A stretch of 64,000 bases of DNA, from positions 47,957-111,956 of the forward strand of contig CANTFL010001040.1 of assembly GCA_947650285.1 (NCBI GenBank). The letters are read 5' to 3'. Positions 54,301-64,000 of this stretch are shown in pieces. The notes beneath the pieces are model-generated. The model searched no databases. It saw only the letters and a program-made list of their open reading frames with translations, and had not been told where the DNA came from. How positions within the stretch are numbered: position 1 is the first letter of the stretch; each line of letters opens with the position of its first letter. Made by a program: the position numbers and the translations under genes. The DNA comes from Hyaloperonospora brassicae. Lineage: Eukaryota > Oomycota > Peronosporomycetes > Peronosporales > Peronosporaceae.

Positions 54301-55570
54301 AACGTCTTGTACCGCCGCGTTCATTCGCACTCTAAAGTCTCTTCTTAAAAGTGTTTTCGCGCTGTTTTCTCTCGAGTTCCGCTCGTCAAGCGCTCAAATG
54401 CTTTTCTATACCATATCCAGCGCATATTTACTGGTTGAAGCTCCTAAAATTATATTAATTCACTTAAGATCTGCCAACATCTGTTGTACACATTCAGGAA
54501 GGTGAAGTTGCTACAATATCTTCTGATCCTTTAAGCTTATCGTTTCTCTCGTACAGAGATGTGCTTCTTTTTTGAAAGTTCTGATGTGTTTATGTTAGTC
54601 AAATTACTTGACCAGCTTGTACCTAACATTATCATTCGATCTACCTTGAAAATTTCTCGTCACCTGTGCCACCTGTGATCCTTATTCCGACTCATTAAGA
54701 TCCTCTACTTCATTCTTTGCGCGCTCTAATTTCTGCGTAAGCTGAGTTCGTATTTTTCGCTCGTCAAACATCTTGTATCATGAATAAATCTATATTCCGC
54801 TTTGTTTTACTCGTTCAAAAATATTTTGAAGGTTAAACAAAATTTCTTGACGTTAAGTTTGCAGTGTCATTTATAGCAATCGCGACTCCGTACCGGACGC
54901 GTTTAATTGCTCGTCGAAGGAAATGGGTTCGACCATGTTGTAGCATTTGCCTAAATTACGTCCCTTATTCAACCAATGCTGTGTAAGGGCGCAAAATATT
55001 TGAAGTGCGAGCTCATATGTGCCTAAGAAGTTACTCACGGCTGCTGTATGACTCCCGCGGTGGGAGGGACAATATCCGAGATTTGATTTGGAGCACGTTG
55101 ATATGTATAGAAAATTTAGCATCTACACCCCGAGCCCTGGTGGAAGTCCGCTTAACGTTCTCTTCTCGCTCGATGGCATCAGGAAGGGGGAATGATTACT
55201 GCATGTTCCTTCCACCGTGCATGAGTTGCATTTCGCTGCCCTAATCAATTAGGAAGCGGATCTCCCTCTTCGTATATATCGCTAGGTAATTTTTCTCTTT
55301 CGTTCATTGGGCTCATTATCGATTGAATTTAGACGTTTAAATGAGGATGGTTGGATAATATACCGGATTAGTTACTGAGTGAGAGATTTCTTCCTGTGTC
55401 TGTCGTAGAGATAATATCATAAGGTCTCTCGTAACGAAAGATCAGTGGTATCCTACCGCGCTATATGTACGTGTAAGGTTTGATGATCCATGTGAGCCTC
55501 GCCACTGATCCTACGTACCAAAAATACTGTAAATACAGTGACTTGATCTTCGCACCACCAACGTGCGATT
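48399..55570. other. AT-rich gene desert, right part
   Basis: No gene supportable; frames are at most about 94 codons and random-looking. One more ATGGGTGGTGAGC motif is at 50304-50323. A small hairpin-forming TCTACGACGTTTATCGTAGA lies near 52490. Base composition rises again towards 55 kb. Confidence 0.65.
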
Positions 55571-56192
55571 GAATCAAGGGTATGAGGGAGGAAAACGCGA
55601 CGGCCATTTTATTGCATGCCACGCACGTTCTCGTGACTTGGAAATCTACTTATATCCGAACGCTAAGGCACTAAACTAAAACAAATATGTCGTAAAAAGT
55701 GACGGTTGGAATGATGCCAGCGAGATTTCTTCGCGAGCCCTGATGGCATTTCTATTTAAACTAAAGTATAAGAGCCCACGTGCGATCGGTCATTTTCTTC
55801 ATGACCACCAAAACGAAGGAACGCATCGTTTTCGTGTGTCAATATTGATCACACTAAATAGTCCTACTTCGCCACCAAAGGCTCTGGATGACAACATTCG
55901 TACGTTAGCTTGTACACTATATGTTCATGTTTTGCTGATGCGAAGGAGACCTGGGTCGCCGAAAGAATTTTGTATCCGGCGCCGACATCGAGCGAGACAT
56001 CTCTGTATAACTGTATCTTGTTCAGTACGATGCGAATTCTAATGAACGACGCATCTCATATTCACGGTCCCGATGCAAATCCTCGGCGTTATTGCTTGTG
56101 TCATGCTATCAAGCAGACACATTCATTTATGAATTTAACATTCCTGTCTACGCCGACATGGCACAATATGTCGCACTGATCCGGCATGGACT
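55571..56192 (+). pseudogene. Decayed coding sequence interrupted by gypsy-2
   Basis: Overlapping plus-strand frames (55743-56042 and 55910-56179) read like a protein broken by frameshifts; KALDDNIRTL and KETWVAERILYPAPTSS are the most protein-like parts. Another frame, from about 56060, reads YEFNIPVYADMAQYVALIRH up to the gypsy-2 boundary and stays open on the far side of the element. The family is unknown; a Mutator-like transposase N-terminus is possible. Confidence 0.3.
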
Positions 56193-56197
56193 TATGG

Positions 56198-56679
56198 TGT
56201 AACGGGTACACATGAGGTGTGTGTGACGGGTTACATAACATTTGTGGTACACAATGGATGGAGTCCCATTAAAAATGATATTAGAACACCATATCAAGTT
56301 GTCAGGGGCTGACGTGTGTCAGCCACCGAATCAAGAGATCTTTTAGGAGGTATTAATTAGAACAGTAGTGACTAGGTTAAGTACGGTGCTACATGGTGTT
56401 CTTTTAGGTTTAAAGAAGAAAAAAATTCAGTTCCCCTTTTGATCAACATAAGACACGTGCCTCACGAGGCGTCTTGATCATATGAGCTAGCAACGCCTGT
56501 AAAGATAGCTGCTCTTGAGCACTCTGTGCTGCGATTCTTTTGAATCGTTTGGTCCCCCAGGAACATGGGCCGTAAGCTCTCTGAGCTTGTTGACTCTCTA
56601 AGTCGGGTTCTTTGAACCAAAGTTGCTCGTAAAGCGTTTAGTCTCCCTCTGACTTAAATAGCTGTGTAGCTCCGCTACA
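56198..56679 (+). repeat. 5' LTR of gypsy-2
   Basis: 482 bp, starting TGTAACGGGTACACATG and ending CGCTACA. The first 40 bases can fold back (GTAACGGGT with GACGGGTTAC). Matches 63343-63824 with about three differences. Confidence 0.92.
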
Positions 56680-56681
56680 CT

Positions 56682-56698
56682 TGGTAGCACTTGTAGTC
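56682..56698 (+). other. Primer binding site of gypsy-2
   Basis: TGGTAGCACTTGTAGTC begins two bases after the LTR; TGG is the complement of a tRNA CCA end. The tRNA is not identified. GGTAGCACTTGT is shared with gypsy-1. Confidence 0.65.
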
Positions 56699-57763
56699 AA
56701 TCTACGCCTGAGTCGTTACGACGTGAGGATAGAGCAATCCACGTGCCTTACAGATCCCCAAAAGGTTGCACTGGATAAGCTGACCGCGGCCGTAGGCCCA
56801 GAATATGTTGATTTTCTTGCTACGCAAGATCTCGACGTGCTTAACGCGCGTGCCGAGACCTTCATTCAGTATCAAACGGCCCTTTTAGGGCAGGTTCAGA
56901 ACCAGGTAGCGTCGGCTATGCCTACACGCTTTGTGGCCATGCCAGACGAAGAGGCTAAGCCCCGTTCCGTTAGGGTGGATGTCAAACATTATTCCGGCAA
57001 GGAGGATGAAAACCTCACTCTCTGGATCCGTCAGATTGAGATGACCATGAGATCTGGCTTAATCTCAATCGAGCATCAGATAGTCTCGCTGGCCATCTTG
57101 AAGCTCGATGGAAGAGATAGAGAGTGGGCTCTGACGTGCGGCACGTCGGTCGACTTGGCGTTTCCCACATGGGATTCGCTCAAGTTAGACCTATTGCGAG
57201 TTTTCTCGCTGTCTAACTAGGCCTATCGCGTGCGCTCACGCTTCTTGTCTACCAGTCAGGGTAAGAATGAGCTAACGGACTATGTCCAGGAGTTTAGAAC
57301 TCTGATGGCTGCTATGCAGTCCGACCCTCTCCCTGAGACCGTCTACGTGACAGTCTTTATGGAAGGTTTTCGCACTGACGTTACCAAGACCGAGGTCTTT
57401 CGATTCCATCCCTCGACTTTAGAATAGGCGGTGAGAATCGCTCTGAATACTGAGCACAACGTCACGTCGGCCATATTTGGTTGGAACGGGTACAACCCAA
57501 GCTATGCGATGGCAGCCTCAGCAAAGACTTCGGCTTACTGTAAGCCAAAACCGATGGATCTCAGCCATGCTGAAGATGAAGATAAAGCGGAGCTTCATGC
57601 TGCAGAGCAACGACAGGAAGTGAGACGCTGTTATATGTGCGGAAGCACTAAACACTTGCGTCCCACTTGTCCTTTGCGTAAGCAACAACTGAATCATATG
57701 GGTCGCAACCCCAGACCCAACCAGAAAGATGGTATGGCACGGGGAAACGTCGACACCCAGTAG
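56683..57763 (+). pseudogene. Gypsy-2 Gag with zinc knuckle
   Basis: A single reading frame covers the Gag domain (VDVKHYSGKEDENLTLWIRQ, SLAILKLDGRDREWAL) and, beyond a TAG at 57218-57220, AYRVRSRFLSTSQGKNEL, then beyond a second TAG at 57425-57427, AVRIALNTEHNV. The CCHC knuckle CYMCGSTKHLRPTC is at about 57630-57672. Both TAGs fall where Gln is expected (SN-stop-AYR, LE-stop-AVRI). No ATG lies near the start of the conserved frame, so the initiation codon may also be mutated. Confidence 0.85.
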
Positions 57764-58913
57764 GTGCGGGGCGCCCTACTGGGGTAGAACTGAGTTCTGT
57801 CACTTCTTTACGAGGTATAGCGAAACAGGTCTTAGCCCCACTGATCTATGTGCCCGCCAGCACAGCGTGTGGATACAAGCAAGGCTTGTTAATCGCCGAT
57901 GCGAAAATTAAAGGCTGTGAGAAGCATTGGTCGATCCTAATCGACTCCGGAGCATCATGTAATTATGCTTAACGTCGTTCCCTTGAGAGAAGTCAGCGAT
58001 ATGCTGAAGCGCTCAAAGCGCATGAAAATGATTCGATCACCGTTAGTTTAGCGACCGGTAGTCGCGTCACGGTGCCTAAGTTTCTTTGAACCTAGGTGTG
58101 CACTTTTTAGACTTTGACAGCATCGAACGCTGTCTTGTCCTCGATTTGTATTCGAAATATGATCGCATTTTAGGTACAATTTGGCTTGAACGCCATGAAC
58201 CATGGATTGATTGGAGGTCTAAGACCTTAGGCGCAACGCGCAGTGTTTTTAGTGAAGTTTTGGAGAGTCATGAACCTACCTTCGCTAGGCAACAAAAGCG
58301 CTATTGGCGCGAGCCATTGACGGAAGATGTCAATGTGCTGGACATTGGTATGTCGGAGTTGATTAACTCGAATGTCTATGACATGAATATTGAGCGGAGC
58401 TCTCTTTACGTATTTGAAGAGAGTTATACTCCGTTGAGTGATACTCGTTGTGATAATGAGTCACTGCATGCTATTAGCATGATTGACCAAGGGCCGAGAC
58501 ATCAAGAATGTGTTTATTCTGATGTGAGTGGGGTGGCACGTGAAATTCCACTGATTGAGGGCGGCCGCGATGGCACCTTACTGAATTTCGGTGATAAAAT
58601 TGTTGGCAAAAATTCGAAACATTCGATGCAAGGTCCACATTATGCACGTAAAGTGGTGCGTATAAGCCCACTGGGTGAAGTGTTCGAATTACGTTACTTT
58701 TCACTCGATGTCGCTCAAGACATGAGATCTCGTTTAGAGCGTGTTTTGGTAAATAGCAACGACAGGGACTCAATTGTCCCGGTTTATAGAGGGCGTAAGA
58801 ATTCTTTGAGGAAACAATCTCGGCGTCGGGTGGCAACTGTAAGCGCCAAAAGTTCGAGGTGTCACGAAGTGATAATAGCAAGAATACACTATATAAACTT
58901 TTCAATGGAGTGA
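57764..58913 (+). pseudogene. Gypsy-2 aspartic protease and linker
   Basis: The protease motif ILIDSGASCNYA lies at about 57935-57970 and is followed by a TAA. A further frame (58086-58913) carries ERCLVLDLYSKYDRILGTIW and ERHEPWIDWRSKTLGATR, the C-terminal part of the protease, and then a long linker towards RT with little recognisable sequence. One frameshift near 58085 separates the parts. Confidence 0.78.
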
Positions 58914-59062
58914 CTGGCCATGTTGATGGCAACATTAGTCTCGAGACTCTTCCGTCCTTGGATACTCTCTTTGAACTAGACGAAATGTCTGATGACAATT
59001 TTAGCCAATCCTTGCAGGCAGGAGAATTATCCAAGCTAGTGGTCATTTGACCTGATATTGAG

Positions 59063-60100
59063 TTGGAATCATCTTCTATATTGGACGAGTCCGTCCTTGA
59101 GGACACGACAGCGACACTTAACTCGCATAGTGGATCCGCGATACTTAAGGATCCTCTTGATCCGATTTATCCTTCGGTAAAGACATGTCAAGACGTACTT
59201 TTTCACGAATCACCGTCTGTCTTACCTCCTGATAGAGGTGTTCGTCAAAAAATTGACTTAGTTCTTGAAACTAAATACTACGTACCACGGCAGTGGCCTT
59301 TTTCGCACGAACAGTGTGACGTCATTGAAGACTTCTTTCGTGCAAAACACGCGGCTGGTATGGTTTGTGATATAAAATCTCCTCATTCTAAACCGACAAT
59401 TTTTGTCAGAAAGCCTAATAGAAAGTGGCGCATTGTTCACGCTTACAATAAGCTTAATGCTGCCACCATATCGGCTCAGACACCAATCACTAAAAGATGT
59501 TCTTCAGAACAACATGGTGGGATGTATGATGAACAGTGCGCTCGAACTAGTCGATGGTGATTATTAGTTGCTCATTCGTGAGATTTATATCCCACCGAAA
59601 GCATACAGTACCCCTAGCGGTATGCTCTGGGAGTAAATTGTGATGACACAGGGGTTGTCAAATTCTCCAGCTACATGCAATCGTATTGTGACGCAACAGT
59701 TTAGATCTCATCGGGTTATGCACAGACATACTTTGATGACATCTTTGTCCACAGTCGTGCTATGAACGATCGGTCAGATGTGGATAATCATATCGACCAT
59801 TTACGAGCGGTGCTCGAGTGCATGCGCACAAATAAGTTGTATGACAACGTCTCTAAATGCATCTTTGGTGCAGAAGAGATTCCTTTTAGGGTGCTTCATT
59901 GGGAAGCGAGGCCCTCGAGCGTCCCCTCTGAGGTAAAAGCCATTGTTGATTGGCCGGTTCCTAAGAACCAAAAGGACTTACGTAATTGGCTTGGTCTTGT
60001 CAATTACTTACACAAGTATAGTGAAAACTATGCAGACATGGCTAGGCCATTGTCTAATTTCCTTAAAAAGGATGTGCCGCGGTGCAAAACTAGTACTGAG
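59063..60100 (+). pseudogene. Gypsy-2 reverse transcriptase
   Basis: RT blocks in order are YYVPRQWPFSHEQCDVIEDF, AAGMVCDIKSPHSKPTIFVR, KWRIVHAYNKLN, then in other frames LSNSPATCNRIV and the catalytic YFDDIFVHSR (about 59728-59757). The connection region VDWPVPKNQKDLRNWLGLVN and YADMARPLSNFLKKD follows. At least two frameshifts lie between 59490 and 59760. Both catalytic Asp residues of Y-x-D-D are present. Confidence 0.87.
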
Positions 60101-60540
60101 TGCGATGATTTTCAAACAGTTAAAGAGAGTCTTTTTCGTGCGCCAATCTTGGGTTTGCCCGATCCTGTTCGGCCTTTCAGTATCGTCTGTGACGCATCTG
60201 AGTTTGCCATAGGCAGTGCTCTGTCACAAACAGCTGTTGATGGACGGGAAAGCGTCATAACGTTTTAGTCTCGACAGCTCAAAGCTGCTGAAAAGAACTA
60301 CCCAGTTCATGACAAGGATATATTTACAATGAAGTACGCTTTAGTCAAATTCAGAGTTCATATGCTTGGCTCTAAGCCGTTTGTGATCTATACCGATCAT
60401 GCGTCATTGTGCACTGCGACCCAGTCGCCCCATCTCACTCAGAGAATGGATCGTTGGATTGCATTCTTTGCCGAGTACGACGTCGAGGTGAATTACAAGC
60501 GGGGAAAGTAGAATGCTTGCCTTGTTCGTTGTCACGCAGG
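60101..60540 (+). pseudogene. Gypsy-2 RNase H
   Basis: The domain starts with FSIVCDASEFAIGSALSQ (catalytic Asp) and continues after a TAG at 60266-60268 with SRQLKAAEKNYPVHDKDIF, VIYTDHASLCTATQSPH and FEYDVEVNYKRGK-like ending. A TAG at 60509-60511 sits where Gln is usual in the G-K-Q-N motif, and the reading then shifts frame. The two stops again replace expected Gln codons. Confidence 0.85.
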
Positions 60541-61920
60541 CCTGACTATGAGCTTGCTCATGTTACGACTCTGTCGTCGTCGGTCACTGACCTAATCCGT
60601 ACGGCATTTGCCAAGGATGAATCTTGTGTAGCTCTGCTACGTGTTCTAGCGGGAGAGGATCTTGAGGACTCGGACATTGATTTGTCGACATGTTTACGTG
60701 CGAGGCTACATCGATATTCTATCGATCAAGGAATGTTGTGCTATATCACAGATATGGAGGTTACTCCTCGTATCGTTGTCCCTCAATATGAGGAGTTGAA
60801 GTATCGTATCCTCTATGAGGCGCATGATACTGCGGTGAGCGGTCTTCTCGGTCGTGAGAGGACATATAGCTCAGTTAGCCAATGCTATTGGTGGCCTAAA
60901 CTTTACAAATGGGTGAGCACATATGTGCGTACGTGTGAAACGCGGCAACGGGTGAAACCCTCACCTCATGCGGCCGCGCCGTTGTGTAATTCACCCTTAC
61001 CCAAGGGGTGTTGGGAGTCCATCAGCATGGATTTCCGGTTCGGTTTACCGAAGAATTCGTATGGAAATACGGGTATTGTGGTCTTTGTTGACCGTTTGAA
61101 CAATATGATTCATTTAGCGGCGGTTCCGGATACCTTTGATGGTGAGGGTACAGCTGCGCTGCTTATTGATCGAGTGTTTCGACAGCACGGTTTGCCGTTG
61201 GCAATTGTCTCTGATAGAGATCCTTGCTTCACTGGGAAGTTTTGGAAAGCCGTCTTCAAGGTGCTTGGCACACGATTAAACATGTCCACAACGGATCATC
61301 AGCAGACTGATGGTCAAACCGAGCGAATGAATCGCGTCATTGGTTAAATATAACGCATTGTTTGCGCTAACACACCAAAAAGAAGGAGCCCGATACTCCC
61401 GATCGCTGAGTTTGCGTACAACATTGCTGTTCATGCCTCGACAAAATTTACTCTGTTCTATGTGAACGGTCTAACACAACCTCGCGTTCCGTTAACGCTA
61501 CCACTGCGTGGTTCAGGGCTTGGTGGTGGTGGGGGGGGTAGACGGCCGATCGGCTTGCTGATACCAGCCTTGCTACTTATTTACAAACAGGTGAGAGAGT
61601 TTCTCGCAACGCGATTGAATGTCTTATGACATGTGCGTGACGCACTGGCGTAAAGACAATACAAGCAGAATGAACAAGCTGATGCTAATGGAAGAGGTTG
61701 TATTGAACGTCATGAGGTCGGAGACCAAGCTCTACTCAACGCTAAAAACTTACCTACAAATATAGTGTCCGCCGTATTAAAGACAACGTCGCGTCCGCGC
61801 TTCATTTGAACATTAACGGTCATCGCTAAGAAGGGATTGGCTTACACACTCAACCTTCCGCGCAAATTGGGCACTCAACCTGTGTTTTACGTTGGCTTCT
61901 TCAAGCCGTTTTAAAAAACG
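60541..61920 (+). pseudogene. Gypsy-2 integrase
   Basis: The HHCC-type region YEAHDTAVSGLLGRERTY ... YVRTCETRQ (about 60815-60950) has its last Cys replaced by Arg (CETR for C-x2-C). The core shows ESISMDFRFGLP (first Asp), IVSDRDPCFTGKFWK (second Asp) and DGQTERMNRV (Glu), so D-D-E is intact. A stop at 61345-61347 ends the frame. The C-terminal tail, with LPRKLGTQPVFYVGFFKPF at about 61855-61912, is in another frame. No chromodomain was found. Confidence 0.85.
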
Positions 61921-62022
61921 TCCCAGGTGAAATTGGAGGCGCTTGAGCCACTTAAATTGGTCTTGCCCTCGGTTGCTGAATCCGAATCAGAAGGTCAAGC
62001 TGAGCCTCCATCCAGGCTTGGC

Positions 62023-63275
62023 TCAATTCCAATGCCTGGACACGGGCTTGGCCCAAATCCAACGCCTGAACACGGGCTTGCTCGCGTTGAGCGCACTCTG
62101 GGTCTTACCCAATTTACCACGTAGACCACTCAGCTCTAGAAGAACCTTCTCATGCTCTTTCTTCGGTGCACCAATTACCACCGAAGCTGCTTGATGAGCA
62201 AAGGAATCACCAGTTCCGTAAGGAGAGACTCCTGAAACGACGTCATCGTCCTGGACAATATTAGTTCTTGGTGACGTGGCGAGGGTACCTGGAGTCGGAG
62301 AACTCTTGGGAGCATGAGTTACCCCTTCGGCAGGATTGCTCATACACCGTGGATGATTATAAACATCGTGGCAAGTGTCGTCCCTCTACCAAGCGCGCTT
62401 CTCACAAAAGTGATGGAAGGTAACTGGCTGCCTCGCAATATTAGGTCGGAACCCGCGGCTACCGGCGTAGACGAATAATAGCGCGTTCGATTTACGCAAT
62501 TGGCCTCTGTCCTTCAGCTTGGCGTATTCGTACCGAATCTTTCGTTCAAAACAAACATCATCCACATCGGCACTTGCTTTTAGAACTGTCATGCTGCTGA
62601 GATGTCTCTTGCGGTACACCCAGCGGATGGATTAGTTGTCCTCCATTTCCGACAACTCACCGGCGTACAACAAAATGGGCACGCCCTTAATCGATCCAAC
62701 CGAAATACCACGAGCTAGGCTCTAAAGGTGTGCCTTATATTGACTTTGTGTGGTCAAGGATGGTTCGAAATATCTCTTATGCAGAACCTGGCGGAAGGTG
62801 ATCTCTTCTGGCGACGTAGCCTCATGGGCAATGGCCCATGTTGAAATACTACAGCCTTCCGTTTGACGGAGACCTTTCTGTACGTCAGGTGTCGAGAACA
62901 CATAAACGCTCCGATTTCGAATCAGACTCTTGGTCGGAGCGCGACGAAGAGCTTTTTCCTCACGCTGGAGAATCAACTCCTGTTGATTGTCGAGCGGGTT
63001 GGTGATGATGTGTTCACCAGCATCGGTTGCATGATGCTGCGCCATCGGCGCGGTGGTTTCACCACGTTTAACAAAGGATTGAGTGCTGTAAGAGGTCGAG
63101 CCTCAGACACAGGGGGGGGGTTGTACATTGTCCCGTCATCTCCATGGGTATTAGTGTCGCTACCATAGTCCACATCCTTTTCAAAATCGAGGTAGGAGAA
63201 AAGAGTCCGAGACTCGTTAGGTGGCGATGCTATGGTGTTTCGTATTTTAGCAAACCGTGAGGTTACCGCGTACAC
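62023..63275 (-). pseudogene. Antisense reading frame inside gypsy-2
   Basis: On the strand opposite to gag-pol, one frame runs from 63045 to 62023 (about 340 codons) with only three stops (near 62722, 62632 and 62386). A second frame joins it at the N-terminal side (63275-62973), starting ATG. Readable parts include QQELILQREEKALRRAP, YEYAKLKDRGQLRKSNALL and a C-terminal coiled-coil-like KKEHEKVLLELSGLRGKLGK. No known family is recognised. It lies between integrase and 3' LTR, where plant and other gypsy elements sometimes carry extra or antisense genes. The protein function is unknown; a captured host gene or an extra element gene are both possible. Confidence 0.5.
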
Positions 63276-63330
63276 ACATCGACCTATTCGAGGAAAGAAT
63301 TCGATTGATGGTTCGTGGTAACATCAGTCT

Positions 63331-63342
63331 GGTGGGGGAGGG
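63331..63342 (+). other. Polypurine tract of gypsy-2
   Basis: GGTGGGGGAGGG directly precedes the 3' LTR and is the likely plus-strand primer. Confidence 0.75.
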
Positions 63343-63824
63343 TGTAACGGGTACACATGAGGTGTGTGTGACGGGTTACATAACATTTGTGGTACACAAT
63401 GGATGGAGTCCCATTAAAAATGATATTAGAACACCATATCAAGTTGTCAGGGGCTGACGTGTGTCAGCCACCGAATCAAGAGATCTTTTAGGAGGTATTA
63501 ATTAGAACAGTAGTGACTAGGTTAAGTACGGTGCTACATGGTGTTCTTTTAGGTTTAAAGAAGAAAAAAATTCAGTTCCCCTTTTGATCAACATAAGACA
63601 CGTGCCTCACGAGGCGTCTTGATCATATGAGCTAGCAACGCCTGTAAAGATAGCTGCTCTTGAGCACTCTGTGCTGCGATTCTTTTGAATCGTTTGGTCC
63701 CCCTGGAACATGGGCCGTAAGCTCTCTGAGCTTGTTGACTCTCTAAGTCGGGTTCTTTGAACCAAAGTTGCTCGTAAAGCGTTTAGTCTCCCTCTGACTT
63801 AAATAGCTGTGTAGCTTCGCCACA
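63343..63824 (+). repeat. 3' LTR of gypsy-2
   Basis: 482 bp, nearly identical to 56198-56679, followed by TATGT, the probable target repeat. Confidence 0.92.
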
Positions 63825-63981
63825 TATGTAAAGAACAAAAGCAGCGCTATAGGCAGGAAGCAATCAGTTCGAAACTAAATCCCATCAGTCCCCTTTCGAA
63901 GTTTGTTGGCATCAACAGCAGCTTTGTTTTTGATTGTGTTACCCATTCTCACGTTGTAGTCACTTGTACGTAAGGCTCTTT
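63825..63981 (+). other. Flank right of gypsy-2
   Basis: Continues the sequence that gypsy-2 interrupted. With one TATG removed, the frame that ends at 56192 stays open here for roughly 50 codons (CKEQKQRYRQEAISSKLNP...) before a stop near 63972. Confidence 0.35.
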
Positions 63982-64000
63982 TGTAACGGGGCAGCCCGTT
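63982..64000 (+). repeat. Possible start of another gypsy LTR, cut by the window
   Basis: TGTAACGGGGCAGCCCGTT matches the first bases of the gypsy-2 LTR type and the fragment at 38605. Confidence 0.4.

Larger units (their letters stand above)
56198..63824 (+). mobile_element. Ty3/gypsy retrotransposon (gypsy-2)
   Basis: A 7.6-kb element with 482-bp LTRs, primer site, gag with zinc knuckle, protease, RT, RNase H and integrase in gypsy order, then 1.4 kb before the 3' LTR that contains an antisense frame. Flanks are TATGG and TATGT, so TATG is the likely 4-bp target duplication if the LTR starts one base earlier. The LTRs differ at about three positions, indicating a recent insertion, yet several stops and frameshifts break the coding part. 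Confidence 0.92.

Noticed and set aside
54239..54505. Hydrophobic 88-codon frame
   Set aside because: Hydrophobic stretches are common by chance in AT-rich DNA; no other support.
37761..55570. Organelle-derived DNA as source of the AT-rich block
   Set aside because: No organelle gene fragment, tRNA or rRNA was recognised in it.
1..64000. tRNA, rRNA and CRISPR arrays
   Set aside because: No T-arm plus anticodon-arm combination, rRNA core string or spaced direct repeats was seen; the iMet-like strings are retroelement primer sites.

Overview
The window looks like a repeat-rich piece of an oomycete genome, probably of the Phytophthora/downy-mildew group. Three things point there: a C1A cysteine protease and a FYVE-type zinc-finger protein of the style common in oomycetes, an initiator-like transcription start context, and nested Ty3/gypsy and Ty1/copia elements beside a LINE with a downstream RNase H domain. 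The species cannot be fixed from sequence alone. No tRNA, rRNA, CRISPR array or bacterial operon structure was seen.

Layout. 1-2677: no recognisable gene. 2678-15099: a degenerate Ty3/gypsy element on the minus strand (gag, protease, RT, RNase H, integrase, chromodomain; LTRs at both ends). It is interrupted by a complete but broken Ty1/copia element (6668-12004, plus strand) and by a separate 1.16-kb TG...CA insertion (5026-6189) holding a GATC-dense block. Both insertions can be removed on paper at target-site duplications, which restores the gypsy reading frame. 15105-18588: mostly unassigned, with one pogo-like MITE. 18589-19848: a FYVE-type zinc-finger gene (minus). 19849-21786 and 27397-28470: degraded, retroelement-like DNA split by a young Ty1/copia element (21792-27391, minus). 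28492-29610: the 3' part of a LINE with an RNase H domain.

30493-36821 is the clearest host-gene section: a membrane-anchored papain-like protease (minus) diverges from a UBE3C/HUL5-like HECT ubiquitin ligase (plus), with about 0.9 kb between their start codons. A 64-bp near-perfect palindrome lies downstream of the protease.

36822-56192 is a roughly 19-kb gene desert. From about 37.8 kb it is strikingly AT-rich. It holds a 730-bp MULE-derived element with a FAR1-type domain remnant, a GC-rich GTGTCGGCGA repeat cluster and a dispersed ATGGGTGGTGAGC motif. 56198-63824 is a second Ty3/gypsy element (plus strand). Its LTRs are nearly identical, its coding frames are broken mainly by TAG at expected Gln codons, and it carries an unexplained antisense reading frame between integrase and 3' LTR. 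The last bases may start another LTR of the same family.

Most of the sequence is therefore mobile DNA at different stages of decay; the confident host genes are the zinc-finger protein, the C1A protease and the HECT ligase. The main items for follow-up are the antisense frame in the second gypsy element, the AT-rich block, the repeat-encoded C-terminal extension of copia-1 Pol, and the half-tRNA-iMet primer sites shared by both copia elements.
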